The notes beneath the pieces were generated by a model. That model was not told where the DNA came from and searched no databases. It saw nothing but the letters and a program-made list of their open reading frames with translations. A stretch of 18,315 bases of DNA from an uncultured Helicobacteraceae bacterium (lineage in GTDB: Bacteria; Campylobacterota; Campylobacteria; Campylobacterales; Helicobacteraceae): assembly GCA_910578285.1 (NCBI GenBank), contig CAJTQL010000016.1, positions 1-18,315 of the forward strand. The letters run 5' to 3'. Positions 1 to 6,768 of this stretch are shown piece after piece. The first letter of the stretch is position 1. Every line of letters begins with the position of its first letter. A program made the translations under genes and the position numbers.

Positions 1-2
1 GG

Positions 3-222
3 AGGAATCAACAAACACAGAATCCCAATAATGCAACTACCGACACAGATTGCTCACCAATCTTTCCAATGGCGCAATGAACGACAAAGGCGAAGAAATC
101 ACAGAGCTTAGCAAAGAGCAAAAGGCGGTGGTTGGGGATATTATGTCATAGACATCAATACAGAGGATATTGTAATGCTTACGCGCTACAATTACGGCTC
201 TAGGAATACAATATCATCATAA
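3..222 (+). pseudogene. decayed 3' gene fragment (frameshifted)
   Basis: Protein-like reading continues across three frames and then ends. Frame 3 reads NQQTQNPNNATTDTD up to about position 50. Frame 2 then gives LLTNLSNGAMNDKGEEI and TELSKEQKAVVGDIM up to about 148. Frame 1 gives DINTEDIVMLTRYNYG and ends at TAA 220-222. Each single frame is closed by stops (29-31, 78-80 and 149-151), so no intact gene exists here. The simplest reading is the C-terminal end of a plus-strand gene with at least two frameshifts, starting outside the window. I do not recognise the family. It could also be chance similarity of short frames. Confidence 0.3.
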
Positions 223-275
223 AGTTAAAATAGCATCGATTTTGCGCGGCAGTCAAATTTATTAGGATTCTTTAC

Positions 276-427
276 TCATCGATTGCCACAGCTGCAATGA
301 CGAACATGGAGTAGAGTTTGGCGAGATTTCGCTCCTCATTGCGAGCGAGCAGAGCAAACGTGGCAATCAAACGGGCATAAACGATTGATTGCCGTGCATT
401 CTAACGAACGCTCGCAATGACGCAAAA
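276..427. repeat. inverted ATTGCGAG/GTGGCAATC repeat element
   Basis: The left arm (336-369) begins TCATTGCGAGCG and ends GGCAATCA. The right arm (386-420) begins TGATTGCC and ends CGCTCGCAATGA, so the outer 12 and 8 bases of the arms are exact inverted repeats separated by about 16 bases. The middle of each arm differs. A shortened, degraded copy (ATTGCCACagCTGCAATGA) lies at about 284-302. The same half-element recurs at 6519-6552 and about 6734-6752. This looks like an interspersed palindromic (REP/MITE-like) repeat lying immediately 3' of the minus-strand gene that ends at 428. No gene was seen between 222 and 428. Confidence 0.6.
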
Positions 428-1543
428 TTATGATTTCGCGTCTTCAACGATGTTGATGATGGTGTTTGCCACGCGGCGCGCAGTTTTATCCAAAAACTCG
501 GCAGGAGAAGTGAAACCAACGCATGAGCAATTGATTTCGCCCAAGACATATTTGTCTTTGCCATTTGCATCTGTGTCGAGGATAAAGTCAGCAGTCCAAA
601 TCAAAGGTAGGTCATAATTGCCGAGCTTAGTTTTGATTTCAGGCAAGTTGTTGAGGAAATAGCCTACAAGCTCGCTCCATTGTTCGGGTTTGTCATAGCG
701 ATATTTCGCGCCACTAAAGAGTGTGGCAGAAAATGCGTCTGCACCTTCTGCTGGTTTTTTATGCACGACATAAATAGGGTCTTTGTAAAGCATGAGGATT
801 CGGATTTCGCCTTCTTTAATGCGCGGCAAGAATGTCATATCGACAAGCATTCCATTGTCGCCCTTGAGGTATTTTTCACAAAAATCCATAAACTCACCGA
901 GTTTGCGCACTTCAACGTGATTATCAACTGCTTCTGTGCAGCGAATCTCGGCATCAAGAGGCAATTCACTCACGCCTTTGTATTTGTCTGGGTCTTTGAT
1001 TTGCACGCGCCAAATACCCTCACCTGTTGAACCACGATTTTGTTTCAAAACGCGTTCACCTTTTGCGAGTGTTTTTGGGAAATTTTTCTTGAAATCATGT
1101 TCGCCTCCTGCAACCCAATTCACGCCAATTCTTTGTGCTTCACTTGGGTCATAATACGCCAATGTGTCAGTTGGGACAAGCTCTGTGTTGCGCAATTTTG
1201 TGAGCGCATCTTTTGCACCATAGCCAATCATCGCATCAGGGTGTGGCATACCGATGACGCCATCAGAACAAAGTGTCCTCAAGAGGCTAAAATAGAGTTT
1301 CTCCTCTTTAAGGTTGCCCGGATTCACGCGTGAAACATACGCATCAGCGCTGTTTTTGACATATTCATGGATTGCTTTTGTTTTCTCAAAATCCCTCAAA
1401 ATATCATCTGAAAGCATCACGACTTCTGCTGTCCAACCAAGAAACTTCAGGTAGTCCATCATTGGTACAGTGTCTTTTCTGTGCCCATCTCTACCCTTAT
1501 CACTTCCACCAAATGCCTCGAAAAACACAACATGTTTTTTCAT
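428..1543 (-). CDS. ATP-grasp-like (glutathione synthetase-fold) protein, paralogue 1
   Basis: This 371-residue soluble protein has no signal peptide. Features suggesting an ATP-grasp ligase are a lysine followed by a glycine-rich loop (RVLKQNRGSTGEG, K167), a central basic/acidic strand (KEGEIRILML, about 243-252), and a C-terminal ADF (D319) followed by GEIN (E336, N338), which resembles the metal-binding E-x-N. The start is supported by GGAGG five bases before the ATG. It lies 46 bases after a related gene (1590-2609), is the last gene of its cluster, and is followed by a repeat instead of a terminator. ATP-grasp enzymes join a carboxylate to an amine or thiol through an acyl phosphate, but the substrate cannot be told from sequence. 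I do not recognise a named family member, and the fold assignment rests on motif reading only. Confidence 0.75.
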   Translation of the reverse strand: MKKHVVFFEAFGGSDKGRDGHRKDTVPMMDYLKFLGWTAEVVMLSDDILRDFEKTKAIHEYVKNSADAYVSRVNPGNLKEEKLYFSLLRTLCSDGVIGMPHPDAMIGYGAKDALTKLRNTELVPTDTLAYYDPSEAQRIGVNWVAGGEHDFKKNFPKTLAKGERVLKQNRGSTGEGIWRVQIKDPDKYKGVSELPLDAEIRCTEAVDNHVEVRKLGEFMDFCEKYLKGDNGMLVDMTFLPRIKEGEIRILMLYKDPIYVVHKKPAEGADAFSATLFSGAKYRYDKPEQWSELVGYFLNNLPEIKTKLGNYDLPLIWTADFILDTDANGKDKYVLGEINCSCVGFTSPAEFLDKTARRVANTIINIVEDAKS

Positions 1544-1589
1544 TTATACCTCCGAAAATTTAGAATAGTACATTCTATCTCAACTTCTC

Positions 1590-2609
1590 TTAACTTTGTC
1601 TTTTGTCTGCTTCACGAATTGTGCGAATGATATGATTTGCAAGTGCGTCTGTAATATCGAGCCGTGCGAGAAAATCAACTGCTGTGCCATTCAGCCCATT
1701 GAGCACATAACCCTTGTCGGTGGGGATAAAATCAGCGCTCCAAAGTGGCGGGATTCCATTATTGCTTAGTTTCATCGCCATTTCGGGCAGCTTTGAACCA
1801 AACCAGCCGAGCAACGCGCTGTATTTGTCGAGACTTTCATAGCGATAGGTTGCGCCCAAAAAGAGGGACGTTCCAAACGCAAAAGGCGGCTCTTTGGGTG
1901 GGATTTTGCGCAAAATCTCATACGGTGTGTCATGGAGCATAAAAATGCGAATCTCGCCTTCTTTGATAAAGGGCAAAAAGGGCATATCGAGAATCACGCG
2001 CTCCTCGTCAATATAGGCGGCATAGCCCTCGAGAAAGTCGCCTAGCCGCACTTCACGCACTTGATGGTTGCTTGCTGCAACAATGCGGATTTTTTCTTCA
2101 GGCTTGATGCGTTCGCGCCCATTTGCTTCGCCTGCACTCACGCGCCAAACGCCGCCTTTGCCTGTTGTGGGTTTGAGAACGCGTTCGCCGCGCGCGAGTG
2201 AATAGGCAAAGGAATCCTTGAATCGTTCTTTGTCGCCATAGCCAAATGAATCTTCGGCAACAAGCCCGCTAGAAATGAGGCGCAAGAGTGAATCCTTTGC
2301 CTCAAAAGACATGATGGCATCTGCTGTGGGAAATCCGAGAATGCCTCCTTTTTCGAGCTCACGCAATAGCTCAAGATAGCTTTCTTTTGAGAGACGGCTT
2401 AGTTTTTGGAGCTTGACACGTGAAATGTAAGCAACACAATCGCGCAACACACTCTCAAAGATTTCTTCTTTTTGTGAGACTGCAAAGATAATCACTTCGG
2501 CTTCCCAGCCTTTGGAATGCAGGCATTCAATCAAAAACGGCATTTCGCGAGAGCGCTGCAAACTCTCGTTTTCAAACTCAAAAATAGCAATTTTCCGAGA
2601 ACTCATCAT
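1590..2609 (-). CDS. ATP-grasp-like protein, paralogue 2 with altered E-x-N site
   Basis: This 339-residue protein aligns along its whole length with its neighbour at 428-1543. Shared blocks include AYISRV (YVSRV in the neighbour), GFPTADAIMSFEAKDSL, GERVLKPTTGKGGVWRV (K146), FLPFIKEGEIRIFML, and TYRYES followed later by LWSADF (D293). The glycine loop is two residues shorter than in the neighbour. At the metal-site strand, YVLGEIN of the neighbour becomes YVLNGLN (301-307), so the acidic residue is replaced by Gly305. This may abolish or change catalysis. The start overlaps the stop of the phosphoesterase gene by ATGA. A second ATG at 2606 sits better behind the AGGGA ribosome site and may be the real start. 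A regulatory or partner subunit for the first paralogue is one possibility. Confidence 0.72.
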   Translation of the reverse strand: MMSSRKIAIFEFENESLQRSREMPFLIECLHSKGWEAEVIIFAVSQKEEIFESVLRDCVAYISRVKLQKLSRLSKESYLELLRELEKGGILGFPTADAIMSFEAKDSLLRLISSGLVAEDSFGYGDKERFKDSFAYSLARGERVLKPTTGKGGVWRVSAGEANGRERIKPEEKIRIVAASNHQVREVRLGDFLEGYAAYIDEERVILDMPFLPFIKEGEIRIFMLHDTPYEILRKIPPKEPPFAFGTSLFLGATYRYESLDKYSALLGWFGSKLPEMAMKLSNNGIPPLWSADFIPTDKGYVLNGLNGTAVDFLARLDITDALANHIIRTIREADKRQS

Positions 2610-3292
2610 TTCCCTTTCTGTACTTGTTCTAAAAGCGTTGTGAGTCGGATTGGCGCATAGTTTGTTACATCAATACATGCATTAATGCAACGCAAATCGC
2701 TTGCATTATGGCTGTGGATATGCCCATGAATCACAACATCACAATGGCATTGCTCAAACAGCCATTCGAGCAAGGCAAAGAGCGCAAAGAATCGTTCATC
2801 GCTTGGGTGGCGTTCGAACAACGGATAGTGGCAAAACATCACACGCAATCCCAAGACATCACAGACAAGTACACTCAAACATTCTTGCTCATAGCCGCTC
2901 AATGTATTGTGTCGTTTTGTTGCTTCAATCGCTATCTCTTCACCGCTTGGAATCTGCAATGCGATTCCGTGCAAAATCGCAAAATCGCTGCTATATAGCA
3001 ATTCTTTATTATGCGGTTTGATGTCATGGTTTCCTAGTATCAGCGATTTTTTGCCTTTGAGCTTGTGGATATAGCGCGAACCAGAAACGCCAAACATATC
3101 GCCAAGACAAAGTATATTGTCTTTCTTGCCCACAAGGGCATTCCAATTTTTGCAAAGTTTTTTGAATGCTTGTTTGGGCTTCTCTTCGCCAAGTAGGCGC
3201 TTGGGTTCTTTGATAAAAATTTTATTATGTCCAAAATGTGGGTCGGAAATGATAAAAGTTTCAGGTGTTGGCGCATGACAAAAGCCATTCAT
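2606..3292 (-). CDS. calcineurin-like metallophosphoesterase
   Basis: This 228-residue cytoplasmic protein carries all the usual metal-binding motifs of the calcineurin-like phosphoesterase superfamily in order: SDPHFGH (D17, H19, H22), LGD (D65), LGNHD (87-90), FCHYP (H155) and HGHIHSH (H189, H191). This predicts a two-metal hydrolase for phosphomonoesters or phosphodiesters. The true substrate is unknown. The ATG overlaps the TGA of the histidine kinase (ATGA), and its own TGA overlaps the next gene, so the three genes are probably translationally coupled. An intact active site argues that this is a working enzyme. Confidence 0.88.
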   Translation of the reverse strand: MNGFCHAPTPETFIISDPHFGHNKIFIKEPKRLLGEEKPKQAFKKLCKNWNALVGKKDNILCLGDMFGVSGSRYIHKLKGKKSLILGNHDIKPHNKELLYSSDFAILHGIALQIPSGEEIAIEATKRHNTLSGYEQECLSVLVCDVLGLRVMFCHYPLFERHPSDERFFALFALLEWLFEQCHCDVVIHGHIHSHNASDLRCINACIDVTNYAPIRLTTLLEQVQKGK

Positions 3293-4494
3293 TCTTCGAC
3301 TCCTTGCAAAATCAACTCAAAACATGCACCACGTGAGCCATTGCGCACAGAGAGGCTGCCACAAAAACTCTGCTCGATAATCATACGCGCTATCGTCAGT
3401 CCGATTCCCGTGCCGTGTTCGCCTTTGGTTGTGAAATAGGGCTCAAAGATGTGTGGCAGTGCATTTGGAGGGATTCCTCCACCATTGTCTTCTACACTAA
3501 TATGCCATTTGGAATCGCATCGTTTGATATGAATGATAATCTCACCCGCAAAATGCTCGCCCTTTTGCATGATCGCATCGCGAGCGTTTTGAATGAGCAC
3601 AAGAAAGACTTGTTTGAGCTCGTTGGCATAGCCAAAGAGAGAATTTTGTTGGTCATTTTGTTCTTCTGTGATTCGCACTTGGATATTGCTGCGCAACACA
3701 AAAAAGGGCTCGACAAGCTTACAAACGCTTTCTATGAGAGCGCGCAAATTGAAAGATTCCTTTTTTTTTGAAAGCGAAAAGAATTTTTGAAAATCGCTAA
3801 TGGTTTGGTTCATAAATTCGAGCTGTTTTTGAAAGCTGACGATGTATTGCTCAAACTCATCTTCATGCAAGCAATTTTCGCGGTAGAGTTCGCGCAAATT
3901 GCTCGCTTCGAGCATGAGCACATTCAGCGGTTGTCGCCATTGATGTGCAATCATCGCGACCATTTCGCCCATACTTGCCATTTTGCTTTGTTGTTGTAGT
4001 AGCGCGCGGCTATAATCGCGCTCTTTTTGCAATGTAACTTGCATGCTAATATCGCGAATGGAGAGATAGATGTTGCGTTCTTCGCTAAACTTGAAGAGAT
4101 GTGCCGAAATTTCGACAGGAATCAATGGCTGTTTTTGTGAGCGAATCGAACATGAGAATGTGAAGTTTTGGACATCTTGCAAACACAGCGCATGCAAGTG
4201 TGCGCGGAAAGTTTCTTGGTCCTCTTTTTGCAAAAATTGGAGAAAATCGAGCTGATTCATAGTGTCGATTCCAAGCAGCGCATGCGCGCTTAAATTGGCG
4301 CGTAGAATCGTAAATTTTTTTGCTGAAAGCAAAAAAATTGCGTCATTTGCACTATGAAAAAGTTGCTGATAATGGCGCTCGCTGATGAGACGATTTTTGA
4401 CTTCGTCTTGTAGAATTGTTTCGAGCTCATGAATTAAGGGTGCAAATGCGCTACGTTCTTTGCCCAAGAACAAATCCATTGACTCTTGTTCCAT
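3289..4494 (-). CDS. soluble PAS-domain sensor histidine kinase
   Basis: This 401-residue protein has no membrane segment. A PAS-like domain spans about 43-155 (FHSANDAIFLLSAK... up to SIRDIS). A short coiled linker follows, and then a HisKA domain with MIAHQWRQPLN, where H184 is the expected phosphorylation site. The HATPase domain shows an N box (NARDAI, N303), G1 (EDNGGGIP, 335-342), F box (FEPYFTTK) and G2 (GTGIGLT, 361-367). No response regulator gene is adjacent, so it is an orphan kinase within this window. It probably senses a cytoplasmic signal. It begins 41 bases after the MnmC-like gene, with a TATAAT box in the gap, and is coupled by ATGA to the phosphoesterase. A second in-frame ATG (residue 6, at 4479) is an alternative start. 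Confidence 0.9.
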   Translation of the reverse strand: MEQESMDLFLGKERSAFAPLIHELETILQDEVKNRLISERHYQQLFHSANDAIFLLSAKKFTILRANLSAHALLGIDTMNQLDFLQFLQKEDQETFRAHLHALCLQDVQNFTFSCSIRSQKQPLIPVEISAHLFKFSEERNIYLSIRDISMQVTLQKERDYSRALLQQQSKMASMGEMVAMIAHQWRQPLNVLMLEASNLRELYRENCLHEDEFEQYIVSFQKQLEFMNQTISDFQKFFSLSKKKESFNLRALIESVCKLVEPFFVLRSNIQVRITEEQNDQQNSLFGYANELKQVFLVLIQNARDAIMQKGEHFAGEIIIHIKRCDSKWHISVEDNGGGIPPNALPHIFEPYFTTKGEHGTGIGLTIARMIIEQSFCGSLSVRNGSRGACFELILQGVEE

Positions 4495-4510
4495 TGATTT
4501 CCTTTTTGTG

Positions 4511-4516
4511 ATTATA
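4511..4516 (-). promoter_or_regulatory. candidate -10 box for histidine kinase cluster
   Basis: A perfect TATAAT reads on the minus strand in the 41-base gap before the kinase gene. It would start transcription near 4504, leaving only about 10 bases before the ATG at 4494. The AAGGA ribosome site (4500-4504) would then sit at the very 5' end of the RNA. Either the leader is extremely short, the next ATG (4479) is used, or the box is not active. Confidence 0.35.
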
Positions 4517-4535
4517 TCCTAAAACTTTTGAAAGC

Positions 4536-5321
4536 TCAAAATGGAATAAGCGCAGGATTACAGCGGAGTTTGTGCGCCCAATCGATTTCTTTGAGATAAA
4601 ATGGAGCAGCCGATTGCAAGGCTATTTTGCTGCAAATGCTAAAATCGCGCCCATGTGTGTTGGTGCAGCGATATGTCAAGAATCCGCCGCAATGTGCCGT
4701 ATAGAGCGCGCGTGAAGATTGAGAATAGGTTGTGAGGATTCCATTTGGTGCAAGCAGCGCAAAGAGTCCATGAAAATGCGCAAGATTCCATAGTTCTGGG
4801 TTTTTTGGCGGGCTAAAGGGGTCTTGATAAATCACATCAAAATAGAGATTGCGCGTGATGAGATTGTGCAGATAGTCGCGTGCATCGCCGATGTGGAGCT
4901 CGATTGTGAGAGTGTGCGATTTGTAGAATTTGTTGCGACAAAGCGAGCGCAAAAGTGGCAAAAATGGGGACAGAGCCTCTGGATAGCGCAATATTTCGTA
5001 TTGTTGCAGCAACGTAATGTCATTTTCAGGGCTATAAATCTCGAGCCGCCCTGCGAAGTTTTGATATGCCCACAACGAACAAAGCGTATTGTATCCAAGT
5101 CCGAAGCAGAGGTCAAGAATCCGCACAACAGGACGTTCTAAAAGATTGCACAAGGCGATCGAAGGATACACATGTTTGCAAAGTGATTCTGTTAGTGCCC
5201 CTTCATTTGTTGCATGGTAGCTTTCTTCATATTGTGCGTTGTAGAGTGTCGTGCTTGAATCGGCGCTTGTAATCAGGCGGTAGTTCGTGTTCAATATTCG
5301 ATTCCTGCTTTGCGCAAACAT
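4536..5321 (-). CDS. MnmC-like tRNA (5-methylaminomethyl-2-thiouridine) methyltransferase domain protein
   Basis: This 261-residue SAM-dependent methyltransferase matches the N-terminal half of MnmC. The SAM loop is LDLCFGLGYN (69-78), an acidic strand follows at IGDARDYL, and the diagnostic MnmC block YQDPFSPPKNPELW lies at 165-178. In bifunctional MnmC this domain methylates nm5s2U34 to mnm5s2U34 in tRNA. The FAD oxidase half is absent, as in other stand-alone forms. The ATG at 5321 gives a 31-base overlap with the upstream gene. A TTG at 5294 overlaps that gene's stop as TTGA and has AGGA nine bases upstream, so a 252-residue product is also likely. Family proteins tend to begin near the conserved TLYN segment, which fits the shorter form. 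Confidence 0.82.
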   Translation of the reverse strand: MFAQSRNRILNTNYRLITSADSSTTLYNAQYEESYHATNEGALTESLCKHVYPSIALCNLLERPVVRILDLCFGLGYNTLCSLWAYQNFAGRLEIYSPENDITLLQQYEILRYPEALSPFLPLLRSLCRNKFYKSHTLTIELHIGDARDYLHNLITRNLYFDVIYQDPFSPPKNPELWNLAHFHGLFALLAPNGILTTYSQSSRALYTAHCGGFLTYRCTNTHGRDFSICSKIALQSAAPFYLKEIDWAHKLRCNPALIPF

Positions 5322-6256
5322 TCACGGAGATAGCGCATTTGGATATTTTTGTCCAGACACCATTTGGGCGCGAGCAAGTCGCCGCTATGAACGCCTGCCG
5401 AGATTCTGTGCAGCACAACATCATTGGGAATGCGCAGCAAGCTTTGCACAATCAAATCGCCATAACGTTCGAGCGTGATAGGTTCATATTCGCCCGCGCG
5501 ATACATCGCGGCAAGCGCGGTGTGTTCCATGACATAGAGCGGATGAATCTTGAGACCATCAAGCCCGATTCGTAGCACTTCTTCAAGGCTTTGAATCATC
5601 ATTGTGTCGGTTTCTTTAGGCAAGCCATAGATGAGATGAATGCAAATCGCAATCCCCCTCGCGCGCGCTTCTTGTACCCAATATTGCAGCTGGCTATTGT
5701 CATGCCCGCGATTGATGAGATTGAGTGTTTGTGTGTGAATCGATTGCACGCCGTATTCCACCCAGATAATTTTGCCTTTTTTGACCCATTGTGCGAGATA
5801 ATCAAGAATCTCGAGCGTAATGCTATCAAAACGCGTTCCAATCGAGATTCCAATGACATCTTTGCGTTGCAAAATTTCGTCATAGAGAGCCTTGAGCGTA
5901 GGAAGCGGGGCATAGGTATTAGTGAAAGATTGGAAATAGCCCAAAAATTTGCGCATATGGAATTTGTCATAATGGAATTGTTTTTGAGATTCAAATTGTT
6001 TTTTGAGCGCCTCGAGTTGGAGTGGCAGAATCGGGTTATGCGCTGTTTTGGGGTTGAGCTTGAAACTTTGTTTGGGCGTTGCGTTGTTTTGGAGTGCGGG
6101 CGAGAAACTCTCATTTTTGCAAAAAATGCAGCCTCCATGCGCGAGTGTGCCGTCAATATTTGGGCAAGTGAAGCCGGGGATACTCAATGGAATCTTGCGC
6201 ACCTTCTCACCCACAGCCTGTTTGAAATAACGTCCAAACGTTAAAACTTTTTTCAT
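5291..6256 (-). CDS. TIGR01212-type radical SAM protein (YhcC-like)
   Basis: With the start at 6256 (AGGA eight bases upstream) the product has 321 residues and begins MKKVLTFGRYFKQAVG. An upstream in-frame ATG at 6328 would add 24 residues of atypical sequence and has no ribosome site. The cluster ligands C31, C43 and C46 sit in the family-specific CPN-DGT---GGC-FC arrangement, not a plain CxxxCxxC. Further family blocks are FQSFTNTYAPL, GISIGTRFDS, EYGVQSIHTQTLNLINRGH and HLIYGLPKET. The family is widespread. Its reaction was not settled to my knowledge, and an Elp3-like relation has been noted. It is coupled to the MnmC-like gene, which suggests a link with tRNA modification. Confidence 0.88.
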   Translation of the reverse strand: MKKVLTFGRYFKQAVGEKVRKIPLSIPGFTCPNIDGTLAHGGCIFCKNESFSPALQNNATPKQSFKLNPKTAHNPILPLQLEALKKQFESQKQFHYDKFHMRKFLGYFQSFTNTYAPLPTLKALYDEILQRKDVIGISIGTRFDSITLEILDYLAQWVKKGKIIWVEYGVQSIHTQTLNLINRGHDNSQLQYWVQEARARGIAICIHLIYGLPKETDTMMIQSLEEVLRIGLDGLKIHPLYVMEHTALAAMYRAGEYEPITLERYGDLIVQSLLRIPNDVVLHRISAGVHSGDLLAPKWCLDKNIQMRYLRECLRKAGIEY

Positions 6257-6302
6257 GAATGTTGTCCTATTTTTGGAATCGCAAATGCGTCCTGTGTCTG
6301 CT

Positions 6303-6321
6303 ATCGCTTGGCGGAAGCGAT
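6303..6321. repeat. hairpin, 7-bp stem
   Basis: ATCGCTT and AAGCGAT pair perfectly around a GGCGG loop, about 47 bases upstream of the radical SAM start. There is no T-tract on either strand, so this is not a normal terminator. It is the first of several palindromes in the 6257-6768 block. Confidence 0.5.
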
Positions 6322-6337
6322 TCCGCACCTTAAGTTA

Positions 6338-6369
6338 CGCACGACATCAGCTAATGCTGTCTTGTCGCG
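6338..6369. repeat. imperfect hairpin around TAAT loop
   Basis: The arms CGCACGACATCAGC (6338-6351) and GCTGTCTTGTCGCG (6356-6369) are inverted copies of each other with small offsets, around a TAAT loop. It lies in the non-coding block, and no function can be assigned. Confidence 0.4.
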
Positions 6370-6398
6370 TCCTACGCCGCAAAGCGCAAGGCTTAGGT

Positions 6399-6459
6399 TT
6401 GGAGGTGCGGCTTTAGTCGCCTTGTAATTTTATGTGTGCGATTGAAATCGCACCTCCAA
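6399..6459. repeat. long imperfect palindrome TTGGAGGTGCG...CGCACCTCCAA
   Basis: The left arm 6399-6420 (TTGGAGGTGCG then GCTTTAGTCGC) and right arm 6438-6459 (GCGATTGAAAT then CGCACCTCCAA) are inverted over 22 bases. The outer 11 pairs are perfect and the inner part pairs mainly through matches and G-T wobbles. The right arm also contains its own perfect hairpin, GTGCGAT-TGAA-ATCGCAC (6436-6453). This nesting suggests a mobile or repeated palindromic unit, not a regulatory site of one gene. Confidence 0.55.
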
Positions 6460-6518
6460 TTGGAATCGCAAACAACAAGGCTTTATACTTTTGGAATCAT
6501 AACAGATTCTAACTATCA

Positions 6519-6552
6519 TCATTGCGAGCCCGCAAAGCAGGCGTGGCAATCA
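6519..6552. repeat. ATTGCGAG...GTGGCAATC repeat copy
   Basis: TCATTGCGAG at 6519-6528 and GCGTGGCAATCA ending at 6552 match the left arm of the element at 336-369 in both ends and spacing, with a different middle. The unit is itself partly self-complementary (ATTGC...GCAAT). An opposite-facing partial copy (GTTGCCGCGCTCGCAATGG, 6734-6752) lies before fdhD's 3' end, so the pair may bracket 6519-6752. The rest of 6257-6768 shows no gene. Confidence 0.6.
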
Positions 6553-6717
6553 GCCATAACATGGCAACACAAAGTCTATGCCATACCCTTGCGAATCGCA
6601 TCGAGCATGCTCTACGAAAACTGCCGATAGCAAGCAATCATCATTCTATATTTAGTCAACATTGCCACATTGATAATATTGCTATCACATAAGCTCTATA
6701 TAAATTTTGACGTTGGA

Positions 6718-6752
6718 CAACCAAGAATCGTTGGTTGCCGCGCTCGCAATGG
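6718..6752. repeat. hairpin plus partial inverted repeat copy 3' of fdhD
   Basis: CAACCAA and TTGGTTG pair around GAATCG (6718-6737). The 3' arm runs straight into GCCGCGCTCGCAATGG, the inverse half of the repeated element. It lies just after the fdhD stop and could act as a weak transcript end or RNA stabiliser, although a T-tract is missing on the minus strand. Confidence 0.45.
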
Positions 6753-6768
6753 TGGCGGGAATCTCTTG

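Noticed and set aside
680..1333. Overlapping plus-strand frames of about 100 residues within the ATP-grasp gene
   Set aside because: They are shadows of the minus-strand gene. They lack ribosome sites and have Cys/Phe-rich, unprotein-like composition.
1561..1577. TAGAAT-AGTAC-ATTCTA palindrome between the two ATP-grasp genes
   Set aside because: It is only a 6-bp A/T-rich stem, and such palindromes are common by chance here. It could be an operator but nothing else supports it.
5591..6244. 217-residue plus-strand frame opposite the radical SAM gene
   Set aside because: It lies wholly antisense to a clearly conserved gene with intact motifs. It has no start signal and no recognisable domain.
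6257..6768. tRNA or CRISPR array in the gene-free block
   Set aside because: No cloverleaf with a GTTCRA arm was found, and no regularly spaced direct repeats. The repeats are inverted and irregular.
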